Assembly (NCBI GenBank): GCA_009910795.1
Contig: VMEE01000079.1
Span: 1 to 64,000 of the forward strand
Reading direction: 5' to 3'
DNA: 64,000 bases
Source of the DNA: Dehalobacter sp. CP
GTDB lineage: Bacteria > Bacillota_B > Desulfitobacteriia > Desulfitobacteriales > Syntrophobotulaceae
The notes beneath the pieces are model-generated. The model was not told the origin of the DNA. It did no database searches and worked only from the letters and a program-made list of their open reading frames with translations. This document shows, piece after piece, positions 1 to 8,659 of the stretch (the first letter of the stretch is position 1; the number at the start of each line of letters is the position of its first letter). The position numbers and the translations under genes are program-made.

Positions 1-230
1 GCCACTGAAGATAAAGCTTCATCGTAAGATGAAGCTTATATTAATAAGAAGGTGGGATTCGAACGGGCGGATGAAGAAAAGCCGACCCATGGGAGGGTTT
101 TCCCACCCCGGCGTGAAAGCGAGCCGAAGGCGAGCGGAGCGAATCCCACCTTCTCCGCCACTGAAGATAAAGCTTCATCGCAAGATGAAGCTTATTTTAA
201 TAAAGAAGAAGGTGGGATTTGAACGGGCGG
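1..230. repeat. tRNA-end-like direct and inverted repeats
   Basis: A unit of about 70 bp occurs at 1-70 and again at 157-230; the second copy has a 4-nt insertion. Each copy has a 10-bp hairpin (AAGCTTCATC with GATGAAGCTT, at 14-23/28-37 and 170-179/184-193) and ends in a segment that is the reverse complement of a tRNA T-arm and acceptor. Between the copies, 140-160 reads like the 3' end of a tRNA-Ser with CCA. A 14-bp inverted repeat (GAAGGTGGGATTCG at 48-61, complement at 140-153) spans the centre. No complete tRNA can be folded here. Bases 1-4 (GCCA) could be the end of a tRNA lying just outside the window. Confidence 0.7.
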
Positions 231-269
231 CCGCTCCTGCTGTCATCCATGGCCTGGCGGCAAAGTAAA

Positions 270-1676
270 TTAGTTATTAAATAGTTTATCCCCATACTCA
301 GCATATAACGAGTTGAACCAAAGCTTGTATTGCTCTCGCTTTTCTTGTTTATTTTTATACATTTCATTATCGGCATTCCTATAAATGTGGTCTAAGCTGC
401 CATTATAAGCATCCCCTAATGCAGCACCAATGGAAAAACTCACAGGCAAATAAGAGTTTTCTTTGTTATGTTTTTCGAGTTCAAATTCGATTCTCTGACA
501 GACCTCTTTTAATGAGCCAGATGAGCAATTTGGTAAAACAATTGCAAATTCATCACCACCTACCCGGGCAGCAACGTCGTTTTCTCGGACAGAACGACGA
601 AGTATTGAAGCAGTGGAAGTAATAAGCAAATCTCCGGCATGATGTCCCAAAGTATCGTTTACCACTTTAAGCCCGTCAACATCACATTCTATAATCGCTA
701 CTGGATTAGACCTGCCTGAACACAGTCTTAACAATTCTTCATTAAAGAATGCTCTGTTGTATAATCCTGTAAGATCATCGTGAAAACTGATAAATTTTAA
801 CCTGTCCTCAATTTGTTTTCTATATGTTAAATCCGTAAATATGATCACTGTACCTTTATATTTTTCACTTACGTCCAGCATGCGGTGAAAGTTTATAACC
901 AGATTCCTGGTTCCTAATTCGAGCATCATCAAATTCTTTTCAATGGATACTTCAATATCATTTCCGTTGATAAAAGCAGTAAATTCTTCTGCAAGCCAAG
1001 GTAATACATGTACTAAATATATTTCATGTCTTTCATTGGAATAATAAGATGTCCCATCAATTCCTGCAGACTTGAGGAACTCTTTAGCTGCATTGTTCAT
1101 ATTGTCAATCATATTATTACTATCCAAAATGATCGAAGGAGTTGGAATACTTTCAAATATTGTTAAATATTTATTTTTTTCATTCGTCATCATACGATTC
1201 GTATTTTGAAGACTTAACGTAAGTACTTCCTTCTTCTCGTTAATCCACTCACTGCAAAAAGCTAATTCTACGCGATCAAAAAACCGATTAATAAACAATA
1301 AAAAGTAATCACAATCTATATTTTTTTTCCTATAGGTTTCTATTATCAGATCGAGATATGATTGACGATAATATTTCATCAATCCTAAAAACATCTCCAG
1401 GGTAACTCCACGTTTACGATGAAGCTGTGCCTCAAGTATCCCAAAAGAACCAATTGGATCATTTGCATAATCTTCATCCACATTTAATTCAGGTATAAAT
1501 TCACAGGACTTGAGAACTGAGATTAAAGCTTCGGATAACCCGTTAATTGATGTACGCCAAGCTTCTTCCAGAGTAGAGGTATATTTTGTATAATTATGCA
1601 TTTTTGCATATTCTAAGGTACGTCTAATTAAAAATGTTTGATTTGATTGAATCAACTCAACCGGTTCTTTCATCAT
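270..1676 (-). CDS. PAS-GGDEF diguanylate cyclase
   Basis: Predicted cytoplasmic enzyme making cyclic di-GMP from two GTP (468 aa). Residues 1-165 form an all-helical region I cannot name, probably a sensor domain. A PAS-like domain follows at about 168-290, then a GGDEF domain from about 295 to 450. The catalytic GGDEF motif is intact at 373-377, and an RxxD inhibitory site (R364-D367) sits five residues before it, so product feedback is likely. There is no EAL domain, transmembrane helix or signal peptide. The gene stands alone. The ATG lies just downstream of a purine-rich stretch (cctcctctcc on the plus strand), which supports this start. The input signal is unknown. Confidence 0.9.
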   Translation of the reverse strand: MMKEPVELIQSNQTFLIRRTLEYAKMHNYTKYTSTLEEAWRTSINGLSEALISVLKSCEFIPELNVDEDYANDPIGSFGILEAQLHRKRGVTLEMFLGLMKYYRQSYLDLIIETYRKKNIDCDYFLLFINRFFDRVELAFCSEWINEKKEVLTLSLQNTNRMMTNEKNKYLTIFESIPTPSIILDSNNMIDNMNNAAKEFLKSAGIDGTSYYSNERHEIYLVHVLPWLAEEFTAFINGNDIEVSIEKNLMMLELGTRNLVINFHRMLDVSEKYKGTVIIFTDLTYRKQIEDRLKFISFHDDLTGLYNRAFFNEELLRLCSGRSNPVAIIECDVDGLKVVNDTLGHHAGDLLITSTASILRRSVRENDVAARVGGDEFAIVLPNCSSGSLKEVCQRIEFELEKHNKENSYLPVSFSIGAALGDAYNGSLDHIYRNADNEMYKNKQEKREQYKLWFNSLYAEYGDKLFNN

Positions 1677-1962
1677 ATTCCCTCCTCTCCTTTGGAAAAA
1701 TTAATTAAGTTTATTTAGAATCAATGATTCGACATTAAATGACATACTCCTCTCCATCGTATCAAACTATACATGTGGGATTGTGCAAATCCATATTTCC
1801 TAATTTGATGGGACTTAATTCCTAAATATTAAGGAAGAAAAAGGAATTAAATTAATACTGTAGAATTATAGATTTTACATAGTTGATCTTATTTCTTTAC
1901 GTTATTTTTAGTTGAGAGTAAGTTACTCGTATGCAAACGGTGGTATGAAAGGAGAAAAGACC

Positions 1963-3231
1963 ATGAAACCTCGTTTATCCAGAAATATTGCAATCGCGAT
2001 ATGTGCAGTCATTTTTTGTTTAGGCATAGTCACCTATGGTTATGCGCAAAATGCTTCCTGGCCCGGATTAAAAATAGGCGAAGATAAAACTCCTTATGTT
2101 GCTGTGGCAGTGAACGGGGAGATTTCCGGCGATAAACTTATCTTACATTGGGATCAGGTTGATCATCCTAAATTTTCCGGCTATAAAGTGGTGATTTCAA
2201 AGAGCAACCCGAATCCGAAGTATCCTGACGACGGGTATTTATACTACATTACCGACAGGACCACGACCAGTGCGGTGATCAATAACAGTGAAGCTTATAA
2301 AAACGGAGACTTTGGCGAGAAACTTGTCCCTGGTGAAAAATACTATTTTAGCATTACGGTGCTTTATTCGGATAAGACCGTTCCGGGTGACAGTCTGCAA
2401 CTGACATATCCGGTCGGTACGGCTGTCTCTTCACCGGAACCTGCCAAGGAAGCTATCGCAACGCCAACCGAAACAACGCAACCCACCAAGGAAACACCGG
2501 CTACAGAAACAAAACCTGCTGTCAAACCGGCTGTATCTCCCTCTTCAAAGGCGCCTCAGGTAACCGTTTCTACGGACGACAACCGGCTCATTGTCAAATG
2601 GAATCCGATTTACAGTGAAAGCTTCCAGGGCTATAAGGTCGTTATTTCCAAAAATAATTCCAGGCCGGCCTATCCCAGTAGCGGTTATTTGACCTACATT
2701 ACCAATCAAAGCACCAGCCGATGGGTAATCGACAACAGCACAGCGTATCACGGCGGAGACTTTGGCAGTTATCTGACTCCCGGACAGGCGTATTACGTTA
2801 GTGTGACGGCTTTATACAGCGATGGCAAGGTTGCCGGAAATGCCGTCCGTGTCACGTATCCGGCCGATGGATACGATCCACTAGCTGAGAAGGAAAGTGT
2901 CCAACAGAGCCTGGATCCGATTGCCATATCGGCAACAGCCAGCGGCAGTAATTTGATTTTAAGCTGGCCAGCTTCGGAAGCAGCGAATTTTGAAGGCTAC
3001 AAAGTGGTCATTTCAAAGAGTAATCCTAACCCAAAATATCCAAATGACGGTTATCTGGAGTGGATTACCGACCGGAACAGGACTTCAGTGACAATCAACG
3101 CTGACACTTATTATCAGGGTGATATCCAGGGTAATTTAGTTTCCGGTGAGTACTACTATTTCAGTATCAGTATCATTTACGATGGATGGATCATTGTTCC
3201 GGGTCCCGCGCAATATGTCAGGATCCCTTAG
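1963..3231 (+). CDS. Secreted protein with three fibronectin-III-like repeats
   Basis: 422 aa. The ATG at 1963 is preferred over the in-frame upstream start at 1912 because GGAG sits 8 nt before it and the protein then begins with a clean signal peptide (basic start, hydrophobic core, ending near YGYAQ). The mature protein has three repeats of about 95 residues sharing the signature GYKVVISK...P.YP..GYL.YIT, with a Pro/Thr/Lys-rich linker of about 45 residues between repeats 1 and 2. The beta-rich pattern resembles fibronectin type III, which is an inference from the pattern. No sortase or S-layer anchor is visible, so it is probably secreted or loosely wall-bound. Function unknown. A terminator follows at 3252-3282. 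Confidence 0.8.
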   Translation: MKPRLSRNIAIAICAVIFCLGIVTYGYAQNASWPGLKIGEDKTPYVAVAVNGEISGDKLILHWDQVDHPKFSGYKVVISKSNPNPKYPDDGYLYYITDRTTTSAVINNSEAYKNGDFGEKLVPGEKYYFSITVLYSDKTVPGDSLQLTYPVGTAVSSPEPAKEAIATPTETTQPTKETPATETKPAVKPAVSPSSKAPQVTVSTDDNRLIVKWNPIYSESFQGYKVVISKNNSRPAYPSSGYLTYITNQSTSRWVIDNSTAYHGGDFGSYLTPGQAYYVSVTALYSDGKVAGNAVRVTYPADGYDPLAEKESVQQSLDPIAISATASGSNLILSWPASEAANFEGYKVVISKSNPNPKYPNDGYLEWITDRNRTSVTINADTYYQGDIQGNLVSGEYYYFSISIIYDGWIIVPGPAQYVRIP

Positions 3232-3251
3232 CTGAGAAAATCTTCAGTTTT

Positions 3252-3283
3252 GGCTCGTTTTTCATGTGAAAAGCGGGCCTTTC
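3252..3283 (+). terminator. Rho-independent terminator after the FN3-like gene
   Basis: A 13-bp stem (GGCTCGTTTTTCA with TGAAAAGCGGGCC, one G-T pair) has a 2-nt central spacer and is followed by CTTTCT. It starts 20 nt after the stop codon of the secreted-protein gene. Confidence 0.75.
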
Positions 3284-3411
3284 TGTTGGTCTGAAACATA
3301 AAACGCAAAAAGTAAAAAGCAAAAAAAGTTCTTTTTTTTTTGAACATAATCATATATTATAAGTAGGTAGTAATAAAAAAATATACTTGTAGAATGGAAG
3401 GATGGGAGAGA

Positions 3412-5019
3412 ATGTTGTCACTACTGCTTGCACTGCTGCCAATAGTAGTCATTGTTGTTATGCTTATTGTGTTTAAAAAGCCAGCCCATACCAGTGGAAT
3501 TGTGGGTTGGCTTGCTGTTTCTCTTGTGGCGTTTTTGTTTTTCCAGACGTCGGGAGAAGTCATTGTCCGCTCAACCCTGGCCGGTCTGATTAAATCTTTT
3601 TCAGTTTCACTGATCGTAGCCACGTCACTACTTCAAATGGCCTATATGGAAAAGACGGGGGCTTTAAAACGAATTATTATATTTATTAAGACCTTAGCCA
3701 GTGAAAACAGAGCCGTTCAGATCATGATGATCAACATTGGATTTGGAACGCTGATGGTTGCCGTCGGGGCAACTCCCGTATCTCTTCTGCCGCCTATCTT
3801 GATTGCGATGGGGTACTCTACGTATGTGGCCATAGCTTTGCCTGCGATCGGATATGACGCCCTGTGTACGTATGCCTTACTCGGTGCCCCGATCGTGGTA
3901 TTTGTGGATATTGCGAACAGCTTTTTGGGAAAAGGCAATGAAATTACCCTTTCTCAGGCCGGAAGTATCTTCTTTATGTTTTTGCCGTTTGTATCCACCT
4001 TGATTGGCTTTTCGATGCTTTGGATTGTCGGAAAGTGGAAAGCCGTCAAAGAAGGGATTGTCCCGGTATTGGTTACGGGCATTACCATTTCGATTGTCGC
4101 TTATTTTACCAATCATTATGACAATCTGGTTGTCCTCACAGGAGTCTTAAGTGGTTTTGCAGTCATTCTTGTAATGATCCTGTATCTTAAGCTGACGGGT
4201 AAAAAAATTATTGATCGAAGCCGGCTGACGCCGGAAGAACTTGCCTATGAAAAAGAATATCCTTTGTGGAAAGCCATTATGCCCTGGCTGCTTTTGATCG
4301 TTCTGATTCTGGCGCTGAACCTGCCGAAGGAATCATTCGATTATTTATACCGGACACTGACGCTCAGCATTCCGGGCTTATCTGCAGACGGCAAGCCGAT
4401 AGCAACCAGAGCTTTATGGAATGCCTACACCTGGATTCTGGTCAGCATCTTGATTTCGATTCCGATTATGCGCCCGAAAGCCGCCCAAATTAGAGATTCA
4501 ATAAAAGTTTGGTGGCGAAGGGCACCAAAACCTGTTTTCTCAGCAGCGATCTTCTTTGCGATCGGTGAAGTCATGAATATGTCTGGATTTAATATGGCTT
4601 CCAATCTCAATGCCGCAATGCCGAAAACACTGTGCCCAAGTATGGTGAAAGTACTCGCAGACTATTCCGCGCAGGCTTTTCATGGAGCCTACGGAGCTAT
4701 TGTAAGCTTTATTGGGTTATTCGGAGGATTCATTACCGGAAGTGAAGCTTCGACGATTGCGATGTTTGCGAAATATACCATGTCAACAGCAACGAATCTT
4801 AACTGGGGACTTAAGGGTATTATCATCGTTACAGCCGGGTTAGCCTTTGGTGGAGGACTAGCCAGCGTAATTTCCCCGGCAAAACTCCAAAATGCGGCCG
4901 CATCTATTGATAAACTTGGTGAAGAAAACAAAGTGATACGCGTTGCCTTTATTTTTGCGCTCATCATGTCAGCAGTGACTGCTGCTGTGGTGGTCGCCTT
5001 GCTTAAGTTCCTGGTGTAA
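3412..5019 (+). CDS. L-lactate permease family transporter
   Basis: Integral membrane protein of the LctP family, which takes up lactate or glycolate with protons. About 535 aa with roughly 12-14 hydrophobic segments throughout. Family-like segments include the GATPVSLLPP stretch near residue 120, the inner GFNMASNLNAAMP region and the GSEASTIAMF segment near the C-terminus. The ATG at 3412 follows GGGAGAG and is preferred to the in-frame ATG at 3394, which has no ribosome-binding site. Monocistronic, ending in a strong bidirectional terminator. Lactate uptake fits an organism with a pyruvate:ferredoxin oxidoreductase. Substrate is inferred from the family only. Confidence 0.85.
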   Translation: MLSLLLALLPIVVIVVMLIVFKKPAHTSGIVGWLAVSLVAFLFFQTSGEVIVRSTLAGLIKSFSVSLIVATSLLQMAYMEKTGALKRIIIFIKTLASENRAVQIMMINIGFGTLMVAVGATPVSLLPPILIAMGYSTYVAIALPAIGYDALCTYALLGAPIVVFVDIANSFLGKGNEITLSQAGSIFFMFLPFVSTLIGFSMLWIVGKWKAVKEGIVPVLVTGITISIVAYFTNHYDNLVVLTGVLSGFAVILVMILYLKLTGKKIIDRSRLTPEELAYEKEYPLWKAIMPWLLLIVLILALNLPKESFDYLYRTLTLSIPGLSADGKPIATRALWNAYTWILVSILISIPIMRPKAAQIRDSIKVWWRRAPKPVFSAAIFFAIGEVMNMSGFNMASNLNAAMPKTLCPSMVKVLADYSAQAFHGAYGAIVSFIGLFGGFITGSEASTIAMFAKYTMSTATNLNWGLKGIIIVTAGLAFGGGLASVISPAKLQNAAASIDKLGEENKVIRVAFIFALIMSAVTAAVVVALLKFLV

Positions 5020-5100
5020 TCGGGAGATCATATCGTAAATAAGAGTCTATGCTAAAATATGATCCTTCAGTGTCCCGATCTCTGAGAAAGAACGGGTCAT

Positions 5101-5152
5101 CTAAAATACGAACAAGGACTTCACAGTTGTGAAGCCCTTGTTCGTATTTTAG
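5101..5152. terminator. Bidirectional terminator between convergent genes
   Basis: Near-perfect inverted repeat: CTAAAATACGAACAAGG pairs with CCTTGTTCGTATTTTAG, with a second inner stem (ACTTCACA/TGTGAAG). It lies between the lactate permease (plus) and the MATE gene (minus). A-rich and T-rich flanks let it work in both directions. Confidence 0.85.
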
Positions 5153-5178
5153 ATATATCAGTTTTATATCAGCCTGAA

Positions 5179-6540
5179 TTATCCTACGCTGACAGCGGGC
5201 TGATTTTTGCTAAGCCGTTTTATTTCCAGCGTTATCAACATTGCTGTGATCAGAACGGATAAGATATCCGCAATCGGTGCAGCTCGCCAGACACCCTCAA
5301 TTCCCCAAAAATGAGGCAAGACCAAAAGAAGCGGTATATAGAGCAGTACCTGCCGGGAAAGGCTCAGAACAGATGATTGAAGCGGTTTGCCGACTGCCTG
5401 AAAGTAACTTGAGCAAATAATTTGAAAACCAATCAGCGGGAACATGGTAAAAAATATCAGTATCACGTGAGTTGCCAGTACTGTAAGCGCCGTATCGTTG
5501 TCACTGAACAAGCCAATAATTTGTTCGGGCCAGAGATGTATGACCAGATAACCGACAACAGCAATACAGGTGCTCGCGATAATGGCCTTCTTCAACGCTG
5601 CCTTAACTCTTTCAAACTGCCCGGCTCCATAGTTAAAGCCTATGATAGGCTGAGCACCCTGGCTGACACCGATAATCGGCATAAAGAACAATGTTGAAAT
5701 ACTCATAATGACGCCGACGGCAGACAGCGCCAGGTCGCCGCCATAAAGCATGACACTCTTATTCAGAAGCATATTCTGCAAACTGTTGGCAAGTTGCATC
5801 GCAAACGGAGCAAAGCCAATGGACAATATGACTAGATAGATCGAAAAATCCGGTTTTAAATTTTTTTGGCGAAGCTTAAGTGTGCTGTGGCCGAGAAGAA
5901 AATAGCCCAATACCCAAAGCGACGTAATGAATTGGCCTGAGACCGTTGCAAGTGCGGAGCCCGCTATACCTAATCCCAAATGGAAAATAAAAATGTAATT
6001 CAACACCCCGTTAATCACAGCGCCAAGAATTTGCGTCAGCATCGCAATTCTGGGGTTTCCTTCAGCTCTGATAAAATTGTTCATGCCAAAACCGATTGCG
6101 CCAAAAACGGATCCCGCAACAATAATATTGGTAAAAGCAAGTGCATTGGGCAATACTTCCTGATTAGCACCAAAAAAGACCAAAAGCTGTTCAGAAAATG
6201 AGAAATAGAAGGCCATAAAAAGGAGCGGAAGCATAATCAAGAGAGTAAGTGCATTACCTACAATTTTCTCGGCTTCTTCTTTTTTCTGTTCTCCGAGCCG
6301 AATGGAGATTAATGCTGTTGCACCAATACCAACGAGCATCCCAAGTGCCATAAACAGAAGCATAATTGGGAAGGCCACTGTCGTTGCAGCAATCGCAAGT
6401 GTACCGACGCCACGGCCCACAAAAATCCGGTCAACAATATTATATAAGGCATTCACCAACATACCGACAATCGCCGGCCAGGAAAATTGCCATAATAGCT
6501 TCCCGATGCTTTTATTACCGAATTCAAAACTTTTATCCAT
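5179..6540 (-). CDS. MATE family multidrug efflux transporter
   Basis: Twelve-helix cation-coupled exporter of drugs or metabolites (453 aa). The N-terminal half begins SIGKLLWQFSWPAIVGML and contains the NIVDRIFVGRGVG segment typical of MATE proteins. The second half repeats the fold, with the FNYGAGQFERVK segment near residue 310. Full length for the family. The start ATG at 6540 lies after an AAGGGG-type ribosome-binding site. No regulator is adjacent on the same strand, but an 11-bp inverted repeat at 6621-6663 lies upstream and could be an operator. The transported compound is unknown. Confidence 0.9.
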   Translation of the reverse strand: MDKSFEFGNKSIGKLLWQFSWPAIVGMLVNALYNIVDRIFVGRGVGTLAIAATTVAFPIMLLFMALGMLVGIGATALISIRLGEQKKEEAEKIVGNALTLLIMLPLLFMAFYFSFSEQLLVFFGANQEVLPNALAFTNIIVAGSVFGAIGFGMNNFIRAEGNPRIAMLTQILGAVINGVLNYIFIFHLGLGIAGSALATVSGQFITSLWVLGYFLLGHSTLKLRQKNLKPDFSIYLVILSIGFAPFAMQLANSLQNMLLNKSVMLYGGDLALSAVGVIMSISTLFFMPIIGVSQGAQPIIGFNYGAGQFERVKAALKKAIIASTCIAVVGYLVIHLWPEQIIGLFSDNDTALTVLATHVILIFFTMFPLIGFQIICSSYFQAVGKPLQSSVLSLSRQVLLYIPLLLVLPHFWGIEGVWRAAPIADILSVLITAMLITLEIKRLSKNQPAVSVG

Positions 6541-6620
6541 GTACAGTCCCCTTCTACAGTTTCTTCATAAACTGGGCTACATTTTTACCTAAAGAACTCA
6601 GGTAAATTAAAGATTTCCAC

Positions 6621-6663
6621 TTGTCGTTTTTATTCTCTAAACAGATTATCGGAAAAACGACAA
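6621..6663. repeat. Inverted repeat upstream of the MATE gene
   Basis: TTGTCGTTTTT at 6621-6631 is mirrored by AAAAACGACAA at 6653-6663 with a 21-nt spacer, 80-120 bp upstream of the MATE start. It may be a regulatory site or a leader hairpin; no T-run makes it a typical terminator. Confidence 0.45.
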
Positions 6664-6744
6664 TTATTTATATTAGCATTTTTGTTTAAATATTTCAAGG
6701 ATTTTTTTTGAAATATTCTTGTATGCATTTGTCAAAAAAATAAA

Positions 6745-6778
6745 AGGACTTCATTCCATAGAAAAATCCTTTTCATTT
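6745..6778 (-). terminator. Terminator after the small XRE gene
   Basis: On the minus strand, AAAAGGA and TCCTTTT form a 7-bp stem followed by ATTTTTTT. It lies 25 nt beyond the stop of the 67-aa regulator. Confidence 0.55.
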
Positions 6779-6803
6779 GAAAAATACTAATATTATTCTG
6801 TTC

Positions 6804-7007
6804 CTAATATTCCTGATCGCCGAGGAGCGTCGACAGACGAACTCCAAGGGCTTGAGTAAGATGGAAAAGTGTTTTAATAGATGGATTTGTTTTATCTCTT
6901 TCGATTTCACATAGATAAGAAACGGAAATACCGGCAATCTCAGCCAGTTCCTTTTGTTTTAAATGCTTTTTCTTCCGGATTTCCCGGATTTTTGAACCAA
7001 GGGACAT
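6804..7007 (-). CDS. Small XRE-family transcriptional regulator
   Basis: 67 aa, consisting of essentially one Cro/C1-type helix-turn-helix domain (residues 5-60): LKQKELAEIAGISVSYLCEIER covers the two DNA-binding helices. There is no effector domain. It is divergent from a second XRE gene, and a perfect palindrome (7026-7048) lies 19 nt upstream of its ATG, in the expected promoter zone, suggesting autoregulation. The start follows GAGGTGGTG-like sequence. Target genes are unknown; the neighbouring MATE exporter is possible but not shown. Confidence 0.85.
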   Translation of the reverse strand: MSLGSKIREIRKKKHLKQKELAEIAGISVSYLCEIERDKTNPSIKTLFHLTQALGVRLSTLLGDQEY

Positions 7008-7025
7008 AACACCACCTCTTTCTAA

Positions 7026-7048
7026 TAATTACGCATATAGCGTAATTA
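7026..7048. promoter_or_regulatory. Perfect palindrome between divergent XRE genes
   Basis: TAATTACGC and GCGTAATTA separated by ATATA: perfect 9-bp arms with a 5-nt spacer. Its size and place, just upstream of a small Cro/C1-type regulator, fit an operator for that protein. This assignment is an inference. Confidence 0.55.
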
Positions 7049-7227
7049 TGCAACAGTTAAATTTAGCCGTCTGCCAAAAATAGGTTCCAATCCCAAGAAA
7101 ATATAGGATATTCTTCCACATTGCACATATTTACGTCAAAAATGTATAGCAATTCAGTAGACCTGGCGTTTTTCAACGATTATACTAGTATTAATTCGCT
7201 ATTATCGAAAATTTGGGGGAAATTGCG

Positions 7228-7596
7228 TTGACTGTCGGTGATCGGATTAAAGAGCAAAGAAAAGAAAAGAAGCTTACACTTCGTAAGCTTTCTGAAAGAA
7301 GCGGTATTTCCATCTCTTATTTGAGTGATATTGAACAAAACAGAAGAAGGCCTTCTTTGGACCGGTTGACAGATATTGCCCTGGGTCTAGGTGTATCGAT
7401 ATCCTACCTTTTAGGGGAACAAACGATGGATGCGGGTTCAGAGCCTGAGATTTATTCGCTGGCGGATAAAAGCGTCCATTTTAGGGAAGTTTTAGAGAAA
7501 TTAGAAGACTTTGATTTCTGGGAAGAAAAAGATCAGGAAGAACTGCTGACGTATCTGCAAATAAAAAAGAAGATCAGGGATTCCGACCTCTCCTGA
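7228..7596 (+). CDS. XRE-family transcriptional regulator
   Basis: 122 aa. The helix-turn-helix spans residues 1-65 (LTLRKLSERSGISISYLSDIEQ), followed by a short acidic helical tail of about 50 residues (EVLEKLEDFDFWEEKDQEELLTYL) that may mediate dimerisation. The TTG at 7228 is chosen because GGGGGA lies 7 nt before it; the in-frame TTG at 7213 overlaps that site. The first domain resembles the neighbouring divergent 67-aa regulator, so the two may be paralogues that compete for similar operators. Regulon unknown. Confidence 0.8.
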   Translation: MTVGDRIKEQRKEKKLTLRKLSERSGISISYLSDIEQNRRRPSLDRLTDIALGLGVSISYLLGEQTMDAGSEPEIYSLADKSVHFREVLEKLEDFDFWEEKDQEELLTYLQIKKKIRDSDLS

Positions 7597-7624
7597 GCCG
7601 CAGACCAGCCTTTAAACGGATATG

Positions 7625-7645
7625 AGGCGTTCTAAAGACGCCTTT
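7625..7645 (+). terminator. Short terminator-like hairpin
   Basis: AGGCGT and ACGCCT form a 6-bp stem followed by TTT, 28 nt after the XRE stop codon. The remaining sequence to 7879 shows no supported gene; a 62-residue frame there has no ribosome-binding site. Confidence 0.4.
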
Positions 7646-7879
7646 AATCAAAAAATAACCGCATATATAATGGTATTTGAGGAAATTAATGGTCCTCTTT
7701 TTTGCGTTTTTTGGTTTGATGTGGTAAAATCGGTTGAAGTAAAAAAATGTAGAATTTTGTCACTTGAGATACAAGATAAAAATTATGGGAGGATCTCAAG
7801 TATAGGATAATTATATTCTGACAAAATAACAAAAGATGATGGCGATAAGCTGTCAAAAAGTCCTTAAGGAGGAGAGACC

Positions 7880-8521
7880 GTGTTTCAACAGAAAAGGATT
7901 GGCCGTTTCCTGGCTATGTTCCTGGTAGCATTTACGATTGCTGCACAGGCGATGTTTGTCGGGACAGCCGCCTTTGCCGAAGACAGGGAAAAAGTAAGCG
8001 AAGAAGAATGTAACGTCGTTAGTGCAAAAGAAGATCAAACATACAGACAAGAGAATTTAGCACGAATTGCCAGAGACTATCAGGTCGACCCCGAATATCT
8101 AGCGTATATTGCGAGCGTTGAAGAGACCTTTCAGCTGGAACCTTATGAACTGTTTGCCTTAATTGCCCAAGAATCAAAATATGTACCTGCCACCAATATG
8201 GATGGAGGATCCTTATCCTACAATACGACCCAAATGAAATTGGCTACAGCTAAAACGGCCTACATGGCCATCACCGAATATTATCATAAAGAGATCCCTT
8301 ATCCCAACGGGGAACTCCTGTCAGCAGACAAATATTATGCAACCTACTTAGCCGGTGGATATCTGAAGTATTTAGAGGATGTCTATATGAATAAATATGA
8401 ATCGTACACGGCATATCGATTGGGGATCAACGGGAGGTTGACCTTTTACGAGAATAATGGGCATTACAAATCGGCTTATGCAGTTCAAGTCAAATCTTTA
8501 AGTCGTTCTTTTGCCCAATAA
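7880..8521 (+). CDS. Secreted lytic transglycosylase-like protein
   Basis: 213 aa, GTG start 6 nt after GGAGGAGAG. The signal peptide covers residues 1-33 (cleavage near AAFA-ED). Residues 60-200 resemble the SLT/lysozyme-like fold: FALIAQESKY supplies a candidate catalytic Glu98, followed by a degenerate SxxxTTQMKLATAKTA segment in place of the usual GLMQL motif, and later AYRLGINGR. It would cleave peptidoglycan outside the membrane. There is no LysM or other wall-binding domain. The degenerate GLMQ motif lowers certainty about activity. A perfect terminator hairpin follows. Confidence 0.7.
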   Translation: MFQQKRIGRFLAMFLVAFTIAAQAMFVGTAAFAEDREKVSEEECNVVSAKEDQTYRQENLARIARDYQVDPEYLAYIASVEETFQLEPYELFALIAQESKYVPATNMDGGSLSYNTTQMKLATAKTAYMAITEYYHKEIPYPNGELLSADKYYATYLAGGYLKYLEDVYMNKYESYTAYRLGINGRLTFYENNGHYKSAYAVQVKSLSRSFAQ

Positions 8522-8567
8522 TTGTTACATTCAAAAATTTTAAGTATACTTTTTCCTGGCAAAACCT

Positions 8568-8608
8568 AAAAAGGATTTTCACCGTGATCACGGTGAAAAT
8601 CCTTTTTT
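8568..8608. terminator. Strong terminator hairpin
   Basis: AAAAGGATTTTCACCGTGA and its exact reverse complement meet at TGATCA and are followed by TTTTTT on the plus strand. It lies between the transglycosylase-like gene and the convergent amt gene and probably serves both. Confidence 0.85.
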
Positions 8609-8659
8609 AGTGGTTCAGATAGAAGAAGTTCTATCTGATATATCTTGTACAGTCATTTA

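Noticed and set aside
29..268. 79-residue open frame in the first 270 bp
   Set aside because: It runs through the tRNA-end-like repeats, has no ribosome-binding site and reads as low-complexity repeated sequence.
7622..7810. 62-residue open frame upstream of the transglycosylase-like gene
   Set aside because: Begins in a terminator hairpin and has no ribosome-binding site.
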